NCBI GenBank assembly: GCA_014651175.1
Contig: BMWJ01000007.1
Coordinates: forward strand, 434,001 to 498,000
Direction: 5' to 3'
DNA length: 64,000 nucleotides
Source of the DNA: Streptomyces clavifer
GTDB lineage: Bacteria; Actinomycetota; Actinomycetes; Streptomycetales; Streptomycetaceae
Shown: in pieces, positions 15,527 to 24,573 of the stretch
Numbering within the stretch: position 1 is the first letter of the stretch
Layout: each line of letters opens with the position of its first letter
Translations under genes and position numbers: made by a program
Notes under the pieces: generated by a model
The model's database searches: none
What the model saw: the letters and a program-made list of their open reading frames with translations, nothing else
What the model was told of the DNA's origin: nothing

Positions 15527-16809
15527 GCGAGCGGGTCGATGTCGGAGCCGTAGCCGGGGCTGGTGCGGATCTCGAAGTGCAGGTGCGGACCGGTGCTGTT
15601 GCCCGTCGAACCCGAACGCGCGATCCGCTGGCCGCTGCCGACCTGCTGGCCATCGCGCACGTGGAGCGACGAGAGGTGTGCGTACTGGCTGTACTTGCCG
15701 TCGCTGTGCCTGATGACGACCTCGTAGCCGTACGCCCCCGCCCAGCCGGCCGAGACGACCGTTCCGGACGCCACCGCCTTGACCGAGGTTCCGGTGGGGA
15801 CCGGCCAGTCGACGCCCGTGTGGTAGCCGCTCGACCATGATCCCGCCTGGTGGTACGGCGTACCGGTACGGGCGGAGACGGGTGCGGTGAAGCCGGACTG
15901 CGGCTTGGCCGCCGGCTTGCTGTCGCGCTTGGCCGCCGGCTTGGTGTCCCGCTTGGCCGCCGGCTTGGTGTCCTGCTTGACCACCGGCTTGCTGTCCGCC
16001 TTCGCGGACTGCTTCGGAGCCGAGGCCTTCGGTGACTGCTTCGTGACGGTCCGCTCGGAAGTGGTCCGCTCGCTGGGCTTCTTCTGCGTGGCCTTCGGGC
16101 CCGCGCCCGTCCTCGGCGCCCCGGCCACGTCCAGGCTCAGGCGCTGTCCGGGGACGATGAGGTCGGGGTCGGCGCCGACCACCGTGCGGTTCGCCTCGTA
16201 CAACTTCTGCCAGCCGCCCCGGACCTGCTCGGTGGACGCGATGCCGGACAGCGAGTCGCCGCGCGCCACGGTGTACGAATCGCGTGCGCCGGGCACGGAG
16301 GTCGGTGAGGCGGACGCCTTGCCCGCCTTCGTGTCCCGGGTCTTACTCGACGGGCTCGATTCGGGGGCTGCGGTCGCGGCCTTGCGGGGTGTGCCGCGCT
16401 CCCCCTGCGGGGCGATGTCGGGTGCGTCGCCGCCCCGCGTCAGCCCGGCCCGCACGGAACAGGTCGGCCAGGCGCCCGGGCCCTGCCCCTCCAGCACCTT
16501 CTCGGCGACGGCGATCTGCTGGTCCTTGGTCGCCAGATCGGCCCGCGCCGCGTAGGCGGAACCGCCGTACGCCGCCCAGGTCGAGCCGGTGAACTGCAGG
16601 CCGCCGTAGTGGCCGTTCCCCGTGTTGATGTGCCAATTGCTGGTCGACTCGCAGGCGGCGACCTTCTCCCACACATCGGTCGAGGCGGCGCCTGCCGACC
16701 CTGCGGTGAGCAGCGGAAGCGCTATGCCCGCGCCGCCCGCCGTGACCGTGAGCGATGCACGGTTGATCCGACTGGGCTGATATCTGCGGTGCCGTCCGTT
16801 GGCGGCCAT
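15496..16809 (-). CDS. Secreted M23 peptidase with transglycosylase-like and LysM domains
   Basis: A 437-residue cell-wall hydrolase. Order: signal peptide ending near GSAGAAS; an Rpf/transglycosylase-like domain (DVWEKVAACESTSNWHINTG); a LysM domain at about 176-226 (YTVARGDSLSGIA..LIVPGQRLSL); a Lys/Pro/Ala-rich linker with four 8-residue repeats; and an M23 metallopeptidase with zinc ligands in HTGVDW and HLHFE. It would cut peptidoglycan outside the membrane, in growth or spore germination. ATG 16809 follows a GGGGGAG ribosome site. A candidate promoter lies 45-75 bases upstream. No c-di-AMP (ydaO) leader was recognised. Confidence 0.92.
   Translation of the reverse strand: MAANGRHRRYQPSRINRASLTVTAGGAGIALPLLTAGSAGAASTDVWEKVAACESTSNWHINTGNGHYGGLQFTGSTWAAYGGSAYAARADLATKDQQIAVAEKVLEGQGPGAWPTCSVRAGLTRGGDAPDIAPQGERGTPRKAATAAPESSPSSKTRDTKAGKASASPTSVPGARDSYTVARGDSLSGIASTEQVRGGWQKLYEANRTVVGADPDLIVPGQRLSLDVAGAPRTGAGPKATQKKPSERTTSERTVTKQSPKASAPKQSAKADSKPVVKQDTKPAAKRDTKPAAKRDSKPAAKPQSGFTAPVSARTGTPYHQAGSWSSGYHTGVDWPVPTGTSVKAVASGTVVSAGWAGAYGYEVVIRHSDGKYSQYAHLSSLHVRDGQQVGSGQRIARSGSTGNSTGPHLHFEIRTSPGYGSDIDPLAYLRAGGANV
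15902..15998 (-). repeat. 24-bp in-frame tandem repeat coding the KPAAKRD linker
   Basis: About four copies of a 24-base unit, each coding eight residues of the pattern TKPAAKRD or SKPAAKRD. They form the flexible linker between the LysM and M23 domains. Copy number would be expected to vary between strains. Confidence 0.7.
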
Positions 16810-16854
16810 GACTGTTGCTCCCCCCACTGACTGTAGGACACGTCCCAAGCGGCC

Positions 16855-16884
16855 AACTTATTGGCAGACAAAGGGTGGTGACAA
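16855..16884 (-). promoter_or_regulatory. Candidate promoter of the M23 peptidase gene
   Basis: Minus-strand TTGTCA (16879-16884) and TAAGTT (16855-16860) with an 18-base spacer, 46-75 bases upstream of the ATG at 16809. Confidence 0.4.
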
Positions 16885-16973
16885 GTGAACAATTGACGCG
16901 TGCTACCCATGCGCCCCCGGTGCACGTCGAGTGCGACGGCGCACCTCCTTCCGTCGATGCTCTGCGGAGGGAG

Positions 16974-16993
16974 GGTGGAGAGCGCTCTCCACC
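16974..16993. promoter_or_regulatory. 20-bp perfect palindromic LacI-type operator
   Basis: GGTGGAGAGCGCTCTCCACC is a perfect 20-bp palindrome with the central CG typical of LacI-family operators. It lies 30 bases upstream of the LacI gene start at 17023, so autoregulation is likely. The inner GAGAGCGCTCTC recurs at 34638, 35951 and 37853. Confidence 0.75.
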
Positions 16994-17022
16994 AGCGTTT
17001 CCCTGATGCTATAAAGGCGCTC

Positions 17023-18120
17023 ATGACGGATGCTCTGCGATCTGCCGGTGCCGCACCCACCCTCGAAGACGTGGCGCGGGCGGCCGGGGTCTCGCGCGCC
17101 ACCGTGTCGCGCGTCATCAACGGGGTGCGCAACGTCGACCCGGCGATCCAGGAAGCTGTGCGGCAGGCGGTCTCCGTCACCGGCTACGCGGGCAACCGCG
17201 CAGCCCGCTCCCTGGTCACCAGGCGCACGGACGCCATCGTGCTCGTGGTGTCGGGCGCGGGGGTCGAGGAGGGTCCGGGGGGCGGGTCGGTCGCACAGGA
17301 CGGGACGGGCTCCACCGCCACCGGCTCCTTCACCTCCCGCGTCTTCGCAGATCCGTTCTTCGGCCGGGTGGTGACCGGTGTCGTCAACCACCTCCGGCCG
17401 CAGGGCATGCATCCGGTACTGATGTTCGCGGAGACGTCGCCGGCGCGCGAGGAGGTGGTGTCCTACCTGCGGCAGGGCAGTGCCGACGGCGCCCTGATCG
17501 TGTCGACCCACGCGAAGGACCCACTGCCGGGAATGGTCACGGAGGCAGGACTGCCCGCCGTGCTCTACGCGCGCCCTGCCCGGCCGGTGCCGATCAGTTA
17601 CGTCGATCTGGCCCACCGGGACGGTGCCGGACTGGCAGCCGAACACCTGCTGGCGCGTGGCTGCCGCCGGATCGCCACGATCAGCGGCCCGCTGGACGTG
17701 CCGGCGGGACAGGAGAGGCTGGAGGGGTTCCGCGACACGATGGCGCGGCGCGGGCACCCGTACGTCCCGACGGTCGAGGGACAGTTCACCCAGGAGAGCG
17801 GCGAAACCGCGATGGAGCGGCTGCTGGTCGAACATCCCGGTCTGGACGGGGTGTTCGCGGCGAACGATCTGATGGCGGTGGGCGCCTGCCACGTCCTGCG
17901 GGAGCACGGCAGACGGGTACCGGAGGACGTGGCCGTGATCGGCTTCGACGACAGCAGCGCCGCCTCCACGTGCCGTCCGCCGCTGACGACGGTGCGGCAG
18001 CCGGTGGAGGACATGGCGGCGGAGATGGCCCGGCTGCTGGTGGACCGGCTGGCCGCACCTGACCGTCCGGCAACCTCCGTGATCTTCGAACCGGTGCTGG
18101 TGGTAAGGGATTCGGCGTAG
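17023..18120 (+). CDS. LacI-family transcriptional repressor
   Basis: A 365-residue LacI/GalR repressor. The N-terminal helix-turn-helix and hinge (TLEDVARAAGVSRATVSRVI then NGVRNVDPAIQEAV) are followed by a periplasmic-binding-protein-like sensor domain. The sensor includes ADGALIVSTHAKD, FAANDLMAVGACHVLREHG and VIGFDDSSAASTCRPPLTTV. It should bind a sugar or sugar-derived effector and release its operator. ATG 17023 was chosen because the helix-turn-helix starts 12 residues in, as usual. TATAAA lies at about 17010-17015, so the transcript may be leaderless or have a very short leader. The perfect palindrome just upstream suggests self-control. A hairpin follows the stop. Confidence 0.93.
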   Translation: MTDALRSAGAAPTLEDVARAAGVSRATVSRVINGVRNVDPAIQEAVRQAVSVTGYAGNRAARSLVTRRTDAIVLVVSGAGVEEGPGGGSVAQDGTGSTATGSFTSRVFADPFFGRVVTGVVNHLRPQGMHPVLMFAETSPAREEVVSYLRQGSADGALIVSTHAKDPLPGMVTEAGLPAVLYARPARPVPISYVDLAHRDGAGLAAEHLLARGCRRIATISGPLDVPAGQERLEGFRDTMARRGHPYVPTVEGQFTQESGETAMERLLVEHPGLDGVFAANDLMAVGACHVLREHGRRVPEDVAVIGFDDSSAASTCRPPLTTVRQPVEDMAAEMARLLVDRLAAPDRPATSVIFEPVLVVRDSA

Positions 18121-18140
18121 ACGGGCCTTGCACTACCGCC

Positions 18141-18164
18141 CTCCGCCGGTCCTGCGGGGCGGAG
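18141..18164. terminator. Hairpin after the LacI gene
   Basis: CTCCGCC (18141-18147) and GGCGGAG (18158-18164) form a 7-bp stem with a 10-base loop, 20 bases past the LacI stop. Confidence 0.45.
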
Positions 18165-18441
18165 TCCTCGGGACCGGTTACCCGCCCTGGGAACAGCCAG
18201 CACGCCAAGCGTTGGTGTCGGTCATCAGCGGGCCCCACCGCACATGGGGCCGGGAATGCTCCCGCGTGACACCCACGGGTGGAGAGCGCGGGAACGGCGA
18301 CGACTGGGCCCTTCGGCCGGCGGATGAGATGTCTCGGTGGCGCAGCCGTGCGTCGAGGTTGGCGGGTGGACCCGAACCCGGCTTCGCCTCGCTGTTCGCG
18401 TGGGAGGACCTGTTCGGTGGCTCGGTGGCGATGCGCCGGGC
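18165..18441. other. Intergenic stretch between convergent genes
   Basis: No gene could be supported. One plus-strand frame around 18355-18440 has weakly coding-like composition (PGFASLFAWEDLFGG) but no start or ribosome site. It may be an old remnant. Confidence 0.3.
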
Positions 18442-19968
18442 CTATCGCCCGATGGGCTCGCGTATCAGCTGCGCCATGACGGCCGGTGGCAGGGAGGGGT
18501 TGGCGGCAGCGGCTTCGACCACGTGGGGGTCTTCGTCGGCGAGCAGTTCGACGATGGCCTCCGGCGGCAGGGCCGGGTGCCCCGCGGCGACTCGGCGTGC
18601 CTTCGTGTCCGCCAGACAGGCGAGCAGTGCCGGCCCGGTCGCACCGGGGTGCCGGGCGATCTCGCGCAGCGCCTTCCGCACAGGCGGTAGGTGTCTGGTC
18701 AGGTCCTCCAGCAGGGCGGGCGGGGTCTCCGGGTTGGCCGCCACCCCTGCGAGGACCCGGACGCCGTGGCGTTCGACCATGGACCGCAGCTGCGTCTCCG
18801 AGAGGCCGGGGTGACGTGCGAGGGACTTGACCACCTTCTCGTCGGGGTCATCGGCCAGCAGGTCGCGGATACCGGCCGGCAGATCGCGCCGTTCGGCCAG
18901 GAGCATGCGCACCACCGGATTCGGCGACCTGGACAGGCTCTCGATCTCGGAGGGAGAGGCGGCGGCTGTGCGCCGCGGCAGGGCCGAGCCGATCCTGGTG
19001 GTGGTGACCAGGCAGGAGAGTACGTCGAGCGGCACGCCGGGATGGTGTGCCAGTCTGCGCTGTACGTCGTGGTCGGGGTCCGCGGCCAGCACACGGATCA
19101 GCGTGTCGTCGATGGCCGGGTTCTCCGCAAGCTCCGCTCGAATGCCCGGGACGGTGTCGCCGGCGAGCCGCGCCGCAGGTTCCAGCGGCAGGTCGGGGCG
19201 GGCGGCGAGCTGCCGGCGCAGCAGCGCTGAGGGGTGGTCGGCGAACCCGAGGAGGGCCCCGACCGGTGTGGCGGGGTTCCCCAGTGCCTGCTCCGCCAGC
19301 TCGTGGAGGGTGGACTCGTGCGAGCCGGTGCACGAGGCACCCGAGCGCAGCTCGCAGTCGGGCCGCGCACAGTACGGATCGTGCGTGTAGGGGGTCTCCT
19401 CGCTGTCGCAGACCAGGCACCGCTCCACCGGTGGCAGCCCCTCGCCGGTCAGCAGCGCGGCAAGTACCTGCGGTGGCGTCGCCTCGTTGGCCGCCACCGC
19501 GCGGCGGACCTCGGCATGCGGGTGGCGCGCGAGGCGGGCCGCCAGGTCCGCTGTCGTCCACATGGCGAGTTCCGCGACAACCCGTACGTCCGGGTCGACG
19601 GCGAGCGTCTCCTTCACATCGGCCGGGAGTCCGGGGCAGGCCGCCAGCCGCGCCCGGTGACCGGCGTCGGGGTCCCGGGCGAAGAGCCGCGCCCAGTCAG
19701 GGTCGCCGGCACACTCGTCGAGCAGGGCGAGCGCGGCTCGCGGCTGTGTACGGGGGTTGATGTCGGCAGCGGTCAACCGGCCTTCGTACGCGAGTCGCAC
19801 AGTGCTCTCCTCGTCCCGCGCGGCCAGGGCGACCGCCTGCTCGCGGTTGAGGTCAGCACGGCAGGCGAGGGCGTAGGCGATGTCCGCGTCCGCGACCGTG
19901 ATCAGGTGCCCGACCAGCTCGACGGGCAGAGCCTCGTTGGCGGCGAGGCCGCACAGTACAGGGTTCAC
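18442..19968 (-). CDS. Leucine-rich repeat variant (LRV)-type protein with central Cys cluster
   Basis: This 508-residue protein is built from about fifteen or more alpha-helical repeats of roughly 24 residues. The recurring pattern is LA..P...VR..LA.NP..P...L..LA.DP. Examples are RHPHAEVRRAVAANEATPP, ADPDHDVQRRLAHHPGVPL and ADEDPHVVEAAAANPSLPP. The pattern fits LRV or HEAT-like solenoids, which bind other proteins. Near the middle (about 185-215) a Cys-rich insert with spacing C-x2-C then C-x4-C-x6-C (RCLVCDSEE, YCARPDCELRSGASC) looks like a metal site. The start is GTG 19968 with AGGATG upstream. It is monocistronic. The biological role is unknown. Confidence 0.75.
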   Translation of the reverse strand: MNPVLCGLAANEALPVELVGHLITVADADIAYALACRADLNREQAVALAARDEESTVRLAYEGRLTAADINPRTQPRAALALLDECAGDPDWARLFARDPDAGHRARLAACPGLPADVKETLAVDPDVRVVAELAMWTTADLAARLARHPHAEVRRAVAANEATPPQVLAALLTGEGLPPVERCLVCDSEETPYTHDPYCARPDCELRSGASCTGSHESTLHELAEQALGNPATPVGALLGFADHPSALLRRQLAARPDLPLEPAARLAGDTVPGIRAELAENPAIDDTLIRVLAADPDHDVQRRLAHHPGVPLDVLSCLVTTTRIGSALPRRTAAASPSEIESLSRSPNPVVRMLLAERRDLPAGIRDLLADDPDEKVVKSLARHPGLSETQLRSMVERHGVRVLAGVAANPETPPALLEDLTRHLPPVRKALREIARHPGATGPALLACLADTKARRVAAGHPALPPEAIVELLADEDPHVVEAAAANPSLPPAVMAQLIREPIGR

Positions 19969-20131
19969 GGGATGACATCCTGCCCTGACCGCGATCGAAC
20001 GGCCGACGAATTTCGACCGCTACGGGCCGCTGCCGTCGCTCGGCGGCGAGGCCGTGCCGTTGTCCGCGCGAAGGGAGCGCCGTGCCGGGCCCGGCTCTCG
20101 CCGTGACGGATGAGGGTGGCTCCGGTCGAGG

Positions 20132-21058
20132 TCAGGTTCCGGGATGCCTCTCATCGGCGGGCTCCGTTTCCCTGGACCGGGTGGCTGCCCAGCTGGCGAG
20201 GAGTTTGAGCCGGTCTTCGTCCGGTGTGCCCGGCTCTGCGGTGTAGATGGTCAGGGAGTGCGCTTCGTGGGGGGAGATCGGCAGGTCCAGCGGTTGGTAG
20301 GTGAGTTCCAGGGGGCCCGCGTCCGGGTGCTGGAAGCGTTTGACGCCGCCGTGGTGGACACGCACGTCGTGGGCGGCCCACAACGTACGGAACTCGGTGC
20401 TGACCGTGGACAGCTCGCCGACCAGTTCGCGCATCGCCTTGTCGTTGGGGTAACGGCCGGCTTCGGCGCGCAGCACGGCGACGGTGGTTTTGGCGGCGCT
20501 CTGCCAGTCGTCGAAGAAGTCGTGCGAGCCGCGGTCGAGGAAGTGGTACCGGGCGAAGTTGGGACGGCCGCGCTCGTCCGTGGTGAAGCTGTTGAACATG
20601 GGGGCGAACAGAGCGCGGGTGAGTGCGTTGCCGGCCACGATGTCCCGGCGGCCGTTGCTGACGAACGCCGCGGACAGGGTCATGGAGTCGAGCAGCCACT
20701 GGACGCGGGGCGGGACGTCGACAGCCTTGCGGCGGCGCCGGGACGCGGGACCGGGCTGAGCTGCCCTGGCCAGGTCGAACAGGTAGGTGCGCTCGTCCGC
20801 GCTCAGCTGCAGGGTGCGGGCCACCGCTTCCAGGACGTCCTCGGACACGCCGCTGATGTGGCCCTTCTCCAGCCGGGTGTACCACTCGGTGCTCACCCCG
20901 GCGAGGACGGCGACCTCCTCACGGCGTAGCCCGGGCACCCGGCGTCGTCCGCCGGTGGGCAGCCCGACCTGTTCGGGGGTGAGCTGGGCGCGGCGGCGCG
21001 CGAGGAAATCCCGGATCTCGGAGCGGTTGTCGGCGGGGCCGGCGGGGCGGTGGTCCAT
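20132..21058 (-). CDS. XRE-family regulator with MmyB-like ligand domain
   Basis: A 308-residue regulator: an N-terminal XRE helix-turn-helix (LRREEVAVLAGVSTEWYTRLEKG) and a C-terminal MmyB-like domain (about 110-285), with family signatures IVAGNALTRALF, NFARYHFLD and LTIYTAEPGTPDEDRLKLLA. In actinobacteria such regulators usually control a neighbouring dehydrogenase or transporter, and MmyB-like domains have been linked to fatty-acid-like ligands. It is divergent from the MFS/alcohol dehydrogenase/SDR cassette, which it probably represses. The start is ATG 21058; an in-frame GTG two codons upstream (21064) is possible. Confidence 0.9.
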   Translation of the reverse strand: MDHRPAGPADNRSEIRDFLARRRAQLTPEQVGLPTGGRRRVPGLRREEVAVLAGVSTEWYTRLEKGHISGVSEDVLEAVARTLQLSADERTYLFDLARAAQPGPASRRRRKAVDVPPRVQWLLDSMTLSAAFVSNGRRDIVAGNALTRALFAPMFNSFTTDERGRPNFARYHFLDRGSHDFFDDWQSAAKTTVAVLRAEAGRYPNDKAMRELVGELSTVSTEFRTLWAAHDVRVHHGGVKRFQHPDAGPLELTYQPLDLPISPHEAHSLTIYTAEPGTPDEDRLKLLASWAATRSRETEPADERHPGT

Positions 21059-21195
21059 GTCCACCACGCTAGCGGCGGTTACCGGGAAAGGGAGGTTGAG
21101 CTTGTACCCCCGATAAACGCAGCCTTCCTCACCCCCTGCCGGGGCGGTTTCGTGGTGTGTGCACCTCGATCTCAAGCCGTTGCGGAGTTGAAAGT

Positions 21196-22461
21196 ATGAG
21201 TACGCGAGGAGGGACCCTGGCCCCGTCAGTCGTGCGGGCCGAAGGCGATGCGCGTTCGCGCACCCGCCTTCCGCTCGTCGTTCACGTGCTGGCCATGGGC
21301 ACGTTCCTGATGGGCACGACCGAGTTCGTGGTGGCGGGCCTGCTGCCGGAGATCGCGGGAGACCTGCAGGTCGGCGTGGCCCGCGCCGGTCTGCTGATCA
21401 CGGTGTTCGCCGTCGGGATGATCGTCGGGGCCCCGCTGATGGCGATGCTCACGCTGCGGCTGCCCAGTCGGCTGACGCTGATGATCGCTCTGGGCGTTTT
21501 CGCGGCCGGGCACGTCGTCGTGGCGGTGGGCTCCAGCTTCACGCTGCTGGTGGCCGCGCGGTTCGTGACCGCGCTGGCGACCGGTGCGTTCTGGGCGGTG
21601 GCCAACGTGGTGGCCGCCCGTGCCGTCGGTCCGGCCGCGAGTTCCCGCGCGCTGGGGGTCGTGGGCGCGGGAGCGATGCTCGCCAACGTCGTCGGTGTGC
21701 CGCTGGGTGCTTTCGCCGGGCAGCTCATGGGCTGGCGCGGACCGTTCTGGGCCCTCGCGGTCCTCGGAGCGGCCGCCGTGGCGCTGATCGCACGCCACGT
21801 CCCGCACGAGGGCCGCGCGGGCAAGGCGGTGTCGATCCGCACCGAGCTGTCCGCGCTGCGCTCGGGACGCCTGTGGCTGGTGCTGGCTGCCTGCGCGACC
21901 ACGACCGGCGGTGTGATGTCGGCCTACACCTACATCTCACCCCTGTTGACCGGCCGGGCCGGTCTGGCTGCCGGCCTCGTGCCGCTGGTCCTGGCCGGTT
22001 TCGGTGTCGGTGCTCTGGCTGGCTTCCTCGCGGGAGGCCGTCTGGGAGACCACCGTCCGTACATGACGACGATCGTGGCCCCCGCGGTGACCACGGTCCT
22101 GCTGCTGGCGATCTGCCTGCTGTCGGGGCGGGCCGCACCCACGATCGCGCTGGTCGTCCTGCTGGGGCTGTTCGGACTCGGCGCCAACCCGGTGCTGATC
22201 TCCCTGGGCGTCCGCTTCGCGGGCCGGGCCCCCACCCTGGGCTCGGCGCTCACCGTCTCGGCGTTCAACCTCGGCACCGCCATCGGCTCCTGGTCCGCCG
22301 GTCGCGCTCTCGTCTCCCCCCTGGGGGTCACGGGCCCGGCCGTGGTCGGTACCGCCATCGCCGCGCTGACGCTGATCCCCACGGTCGCGATCGCCCTCGT
22401 CCAACGCCGCCGCGGCGCATCGACCGTCGTCGCGGGACCCCGCGCCGCAGTCCAGGACTGA
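21196..22461 (+). CDS. MFS transporter (Cmx/CmrA-like drug efflux type)
   Basis: A 421-residue major facilitator protein with about 12 membrane helices. The N-terminal signature MGTTEFVVAGLLPEIAGDL is the mark of the chloramphenicol/arabinose-efflux MFS group, followed by an RxxxA-type motif and a second bundle after a cytoplasmic loop. It probably exports a small toxic compound. ATG 21196 has GGAG eight bases upstream. It is the first gene of a plus-strand cassette with an alcohol dehydrogenase and an SDR, divergent from the XRE regulator, so it may be induced by a substrate that the enzymes also act on. Confidence 0.9.
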   Translation: MSTRGGTLAPSVVRAEGDARSRTRLPLVVHVLAMGTFLMGTTEFVVAGLLPEIAGDLQVGVARAGLLITVFAVGMIVGAPLMAMLTLRLPSRLTLMIALGVFAAGHVVVAVGSSFTLLVAARFVTALATGAFWAVANVVAARAVGPAASSRALGVVGAGAMLANVVGVPLGAFAGQLMGWRGPFWALAVLGAAAVALIARHVPHEGRAGKAVSIRTELSALRSGRLWLVLAACATTTGGVMSAYTYISPLLTGRAGLAAGLVPLVLAGFGVGALAGFLAGGRLGDHRPYMTTIVAPAVTTVLLLAICLLSGRAAPTIALVVLLGLFGLGANPVLISLGVRFAGRAPTLGSALTVSAFNLGTAIGSWSAGRALVSPLGVTGPAVVGTAIAALTLIPTVAIALVQRRRGASTVVAGPRAAVQD

Positions 22462-22651
22462 GACCCGAGACTTCCCCGCAGGCCGCTCGGCCGGCGGGGG
22501 GCCTGGCCCGGAGCGGACGCTCGGGCACACAGGTGACAAGGGCGGCGACACCCGTACGCACCACCGGCGCGCACCGGTCCGCTCCCTTCAATTGCCCCAT
22601 ACGAATCCGGCCGCCTCCGCGGCCGGCCCGGAAACATCAGGAGTACCCCTC

Positions 22652-23668
22652 ATGCGCGCTGCAGTACTGCACGCTCCCGGCGACGTCCGGGTGGAAGAGA
22701 TCGCCGAGCCCGCGATCACCGCCCCGACGGATGCGATCATCCGGCTGTCCGCGGCCTGCGTCTGCGGATCGGACCTGTGGCCCTACCGCGGCATCGAGCC
22801 CATCGACGCTCCGATGCCGATGGGGCACGAATATGTCGGCGTGGTGGAAGAGGTCGGCAGCGAGGTGAAGAACGTCAAGCCGGGCCAGTTCGTCGTCGGC
22901 TCGTTCGCCACCTCGGACGGCACCTGCGAGATCTGCCTCTCCGGCTACCCGTCCTCCTGCGTCCACCGCGTCTTCCAGTCCGGCACACAGGCCGAGCGGG
23001 CCCTGATCGCCAACGCCGACGGCACCCTGGTCCCCACTCCCGGGATGCCCGACGCGGACCTGATCCCCCACCTGCTCGCCGCCTCCGACGTTCTGGGCAC
23101 CGGCTGGTTCGGCGCCGTCGCCGCCGAGGCGGGCCCCGGCAGGACGGTCGCGGTGGTCGGCGACGGCGCCGTCGGCCTCCTCGCCGTCCTGGCCGCCGAG
23201 CAGCTCGGCGCGGAGCGCATCATCGCGATGAGCCGTCACGCCTCCCGCCAGAAGCTCGCCCGCGAGTTCGGTGCCACCGACATCGTCACCGAACGCGGTG
23301 ACGAGGGCGTGGCGAAGATCAAGGAGCTGACCGGCGGCCTGGGCGCCCACTCCGTGGTGGAAGCGGTCGGCACCCAGGAGTCCATGAACCAGGCCATCCG
23401 CTCCGCCCGCCCTGGCGGGCATGTCGGCTTCGTGGGCGTCAACCACGACGTCACCCTCAGTGGTGAGGAACTCTTCTTCTCGCAGGTCCACCTGCACGGC
23501 GGCCCGGCACCCGTGCGCCAGTACCTGCCCCACCTGATCGACCTGATCTGGCAGCGGAAGATCAGCCCGGGCAAGGTCTTCGACCTCGCCGTCCCCCTCG
23601 ACGAGGCCGCCGAGGCGTACAAGGCCATGGATGAGCGCCGCGCCATCAAGGCCATGCTCACCGTGTGA
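22652..23668 (+). CDS. Zinc-dependent alcohol dehydrogenase (MDR family)
   Basis: A 338-residue medium-chain dehydrogenase. Catalytic-zinc ligands are seen in CVCGSDLW (Cys) and MGHEYVG (His-Glu). A shortened structural-zinc loop has Cys pairs (CEICLSGYPSSC). The Rossmann domain shows VAVVGDGAVGLLAVLAAEQLG and the C-terminal HGGPAPVRQYLP. It would oxidise or reduce an alcohol/aldehyde with NAD(P). ATG 22652 follows AGGAG at 22639-22643. The gap to the MFS gene is 190 bases, so it may have its own promoter. Confidence 0.9.
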   Translation: MRAAVLHAPGDVRVEEIAEPAITAPTDAIIRLSAACVCGSDLWPYRGIEPIDAPMPMGHEYVGVVEEVGSEVKNVKPGQFVVGSFATSDGTCEICLSGYPSSCVHRVFQSGTQAERALIANADGTLVPTPGMPDADLIPHLLAASDVLGTGWFGAVAAEAGPGRTVAVVGDGAVGLLAVLAAEQLGAERIIAMSRHASRQKLAREFGATDIVTERGDEGVAKIKELTGGLGAHSVVEAVGTQESMNQAIRSARPGGHVGFVGVNHDVTLSGEELFFSQVHLHGGPAPVRQYLPHLIDLIWQRKISPGKVFDLAVPLDEAAEAYKAMDERRAIKAMLTV

Positions 23669-23686
23669 CCGACCCTCCCCAGACGA

Positions 23687-23714
23687 CTGCCCGGCCCGCC
23701 ACAGGGCCGGGCAG
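23687..23714. terminator. Hairpin between alcohol dehydrogenase and SDR genes
   Basis: Perfect 11-bp arms CTGCCCGGCCC (23687-23697) and GGGCCGGGCAG (23704-23714) with a six-base loop. It could end transcription of the dehydrogenase or only weaken read-through into the SDR. Confidence 0.6.
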
Positions 23715-23743
23715 CCGGACTTCGCTACTTCCTGGAGCTGATC

Positions 23744-24409
23744 ATGACCACGTACGCCCTCATCGGTGCAGGCCCCGGCCTGGGCCTGGCCGCCGCCCGC
23801 CGCTTCGGTGCCGCGGGCCACAGCGTCGCCCTCGTCTCCCGCCGCAGCGAGCACCTGGACCAGCTCTGCGCCGAACTGGACCGGGACGGCATCAGCGCAC
23901 GCGGCTTCACGGCCGACGTCCTCGATGCCGCCTCCCTCGCCACGGCGCTCGACGCGGCAGCCGCCGCTTCGGGGCCGGTGGAGGTCCTGCAGTACAGCCC
24001 CGTACCGCGCGCCGACTTCATGAAGCCGGTCCTGGACACCGGCGCCCCTGATCTGGACGCCCCCCTGGCCTTCTCGGTCAAGGGTCCGATCGCCGCCGTC
24101 AACGCGGTACTGCCGGGCATGCGGGAGCTGGGCCGGGGGACCCTGCTGTTCGTCAACGGCTCCAGCGCGGTGCGCCCGAACCCCGGCGTGGCCGGTACCT
24201 CCATCGCCTTCGCCGCCGAGAGCGCCTACGCGGCGATGCTCCACGACGCGCTCGCCCCGGAGAACATCCATGCCGCCCAGCTGATCATCCCCGGCGCGAT
24301 CGACCCCGCCTCCGAACACAGCAGCCCCGACGTCCTGGCCGAGCGGCTGTACGCCATGCACAGCGGGCGCGGCGGCTTCCGGCACTACGCCGAGCCTCTG
24401 CCCGCGTGA
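23744..24409 (+). CDS. Short-chain dehydrogenase/reductase
   Basis: A 221-residue SDR Rossmann protein with the cofactor motif IGAGPGLGLAAARRF near the start and NGSSAVRPNPGVAGTSIAFAAESAYAAML in place of the usual Ser..Tyr-x3-Lys region. The catalytic Tyr/Lys pair is not clearly present, so it may be an atypical member. It is shorter than the normal 250 residues. ATG 23744 lies about 13 bases after AGGAGC-like bases (TCCTGGAGCTGATC). The following 164 bases up to the cyclophilin-like gene hold no gene. Confidence 0.82.
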   Translation: MTTYALIGAGPGLGLAAARRFGAAGHSVALVSRRSEHLDQLCAELDRDGISARGFTADVLDAASLATALDAAAAASGPVEVLQYSPVPRADFMKPVLDTGAPDLDAPLAFSVKGPIAAVNAVLPGMRELGRGTLLFVNGSSAVRPNPGVAGTSIAFAAESAYAAMLHDALAPENIHAAQLIIPGAIDPASEHSSPDVLAERLYAMHSGRGGFRHYAEPLPA

Positions 24410-24573
24410 ACGGGAGGAGGGCGCGCCCCGTGCCACCGGCGTGCCGCCCGGTGCTCGTCCTCCTGCCGACCGTGACGGCCGGCTCCGACCGCCCGTCGTC
24501 CGCCGCGCCACAGACGACCTCAGTCGGCCCGTCGCCTTCCGCGACGGGCCGGCCCCCCGACAGGAGCACCGAC

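Noticed and set aside
16810-17022. Possible c-di-AMP (ydaO) riboswitch upstream of the M23 peptidase
   Set aside because: Cell-wall hydrolase genes in Streptomyces often have one, but the leader here is only about 45 bases from the predicted promoter and no riboswitch core was recognised.
24406-24573. Longer start for the cyclophilin-like protein (GTG overlapping the SDR stop)
   Set aside because: The added 56 residues are Pro/Ser-rich with no family similarity, while GTG 24574 has AGGAG at seven bases and matches the family start.
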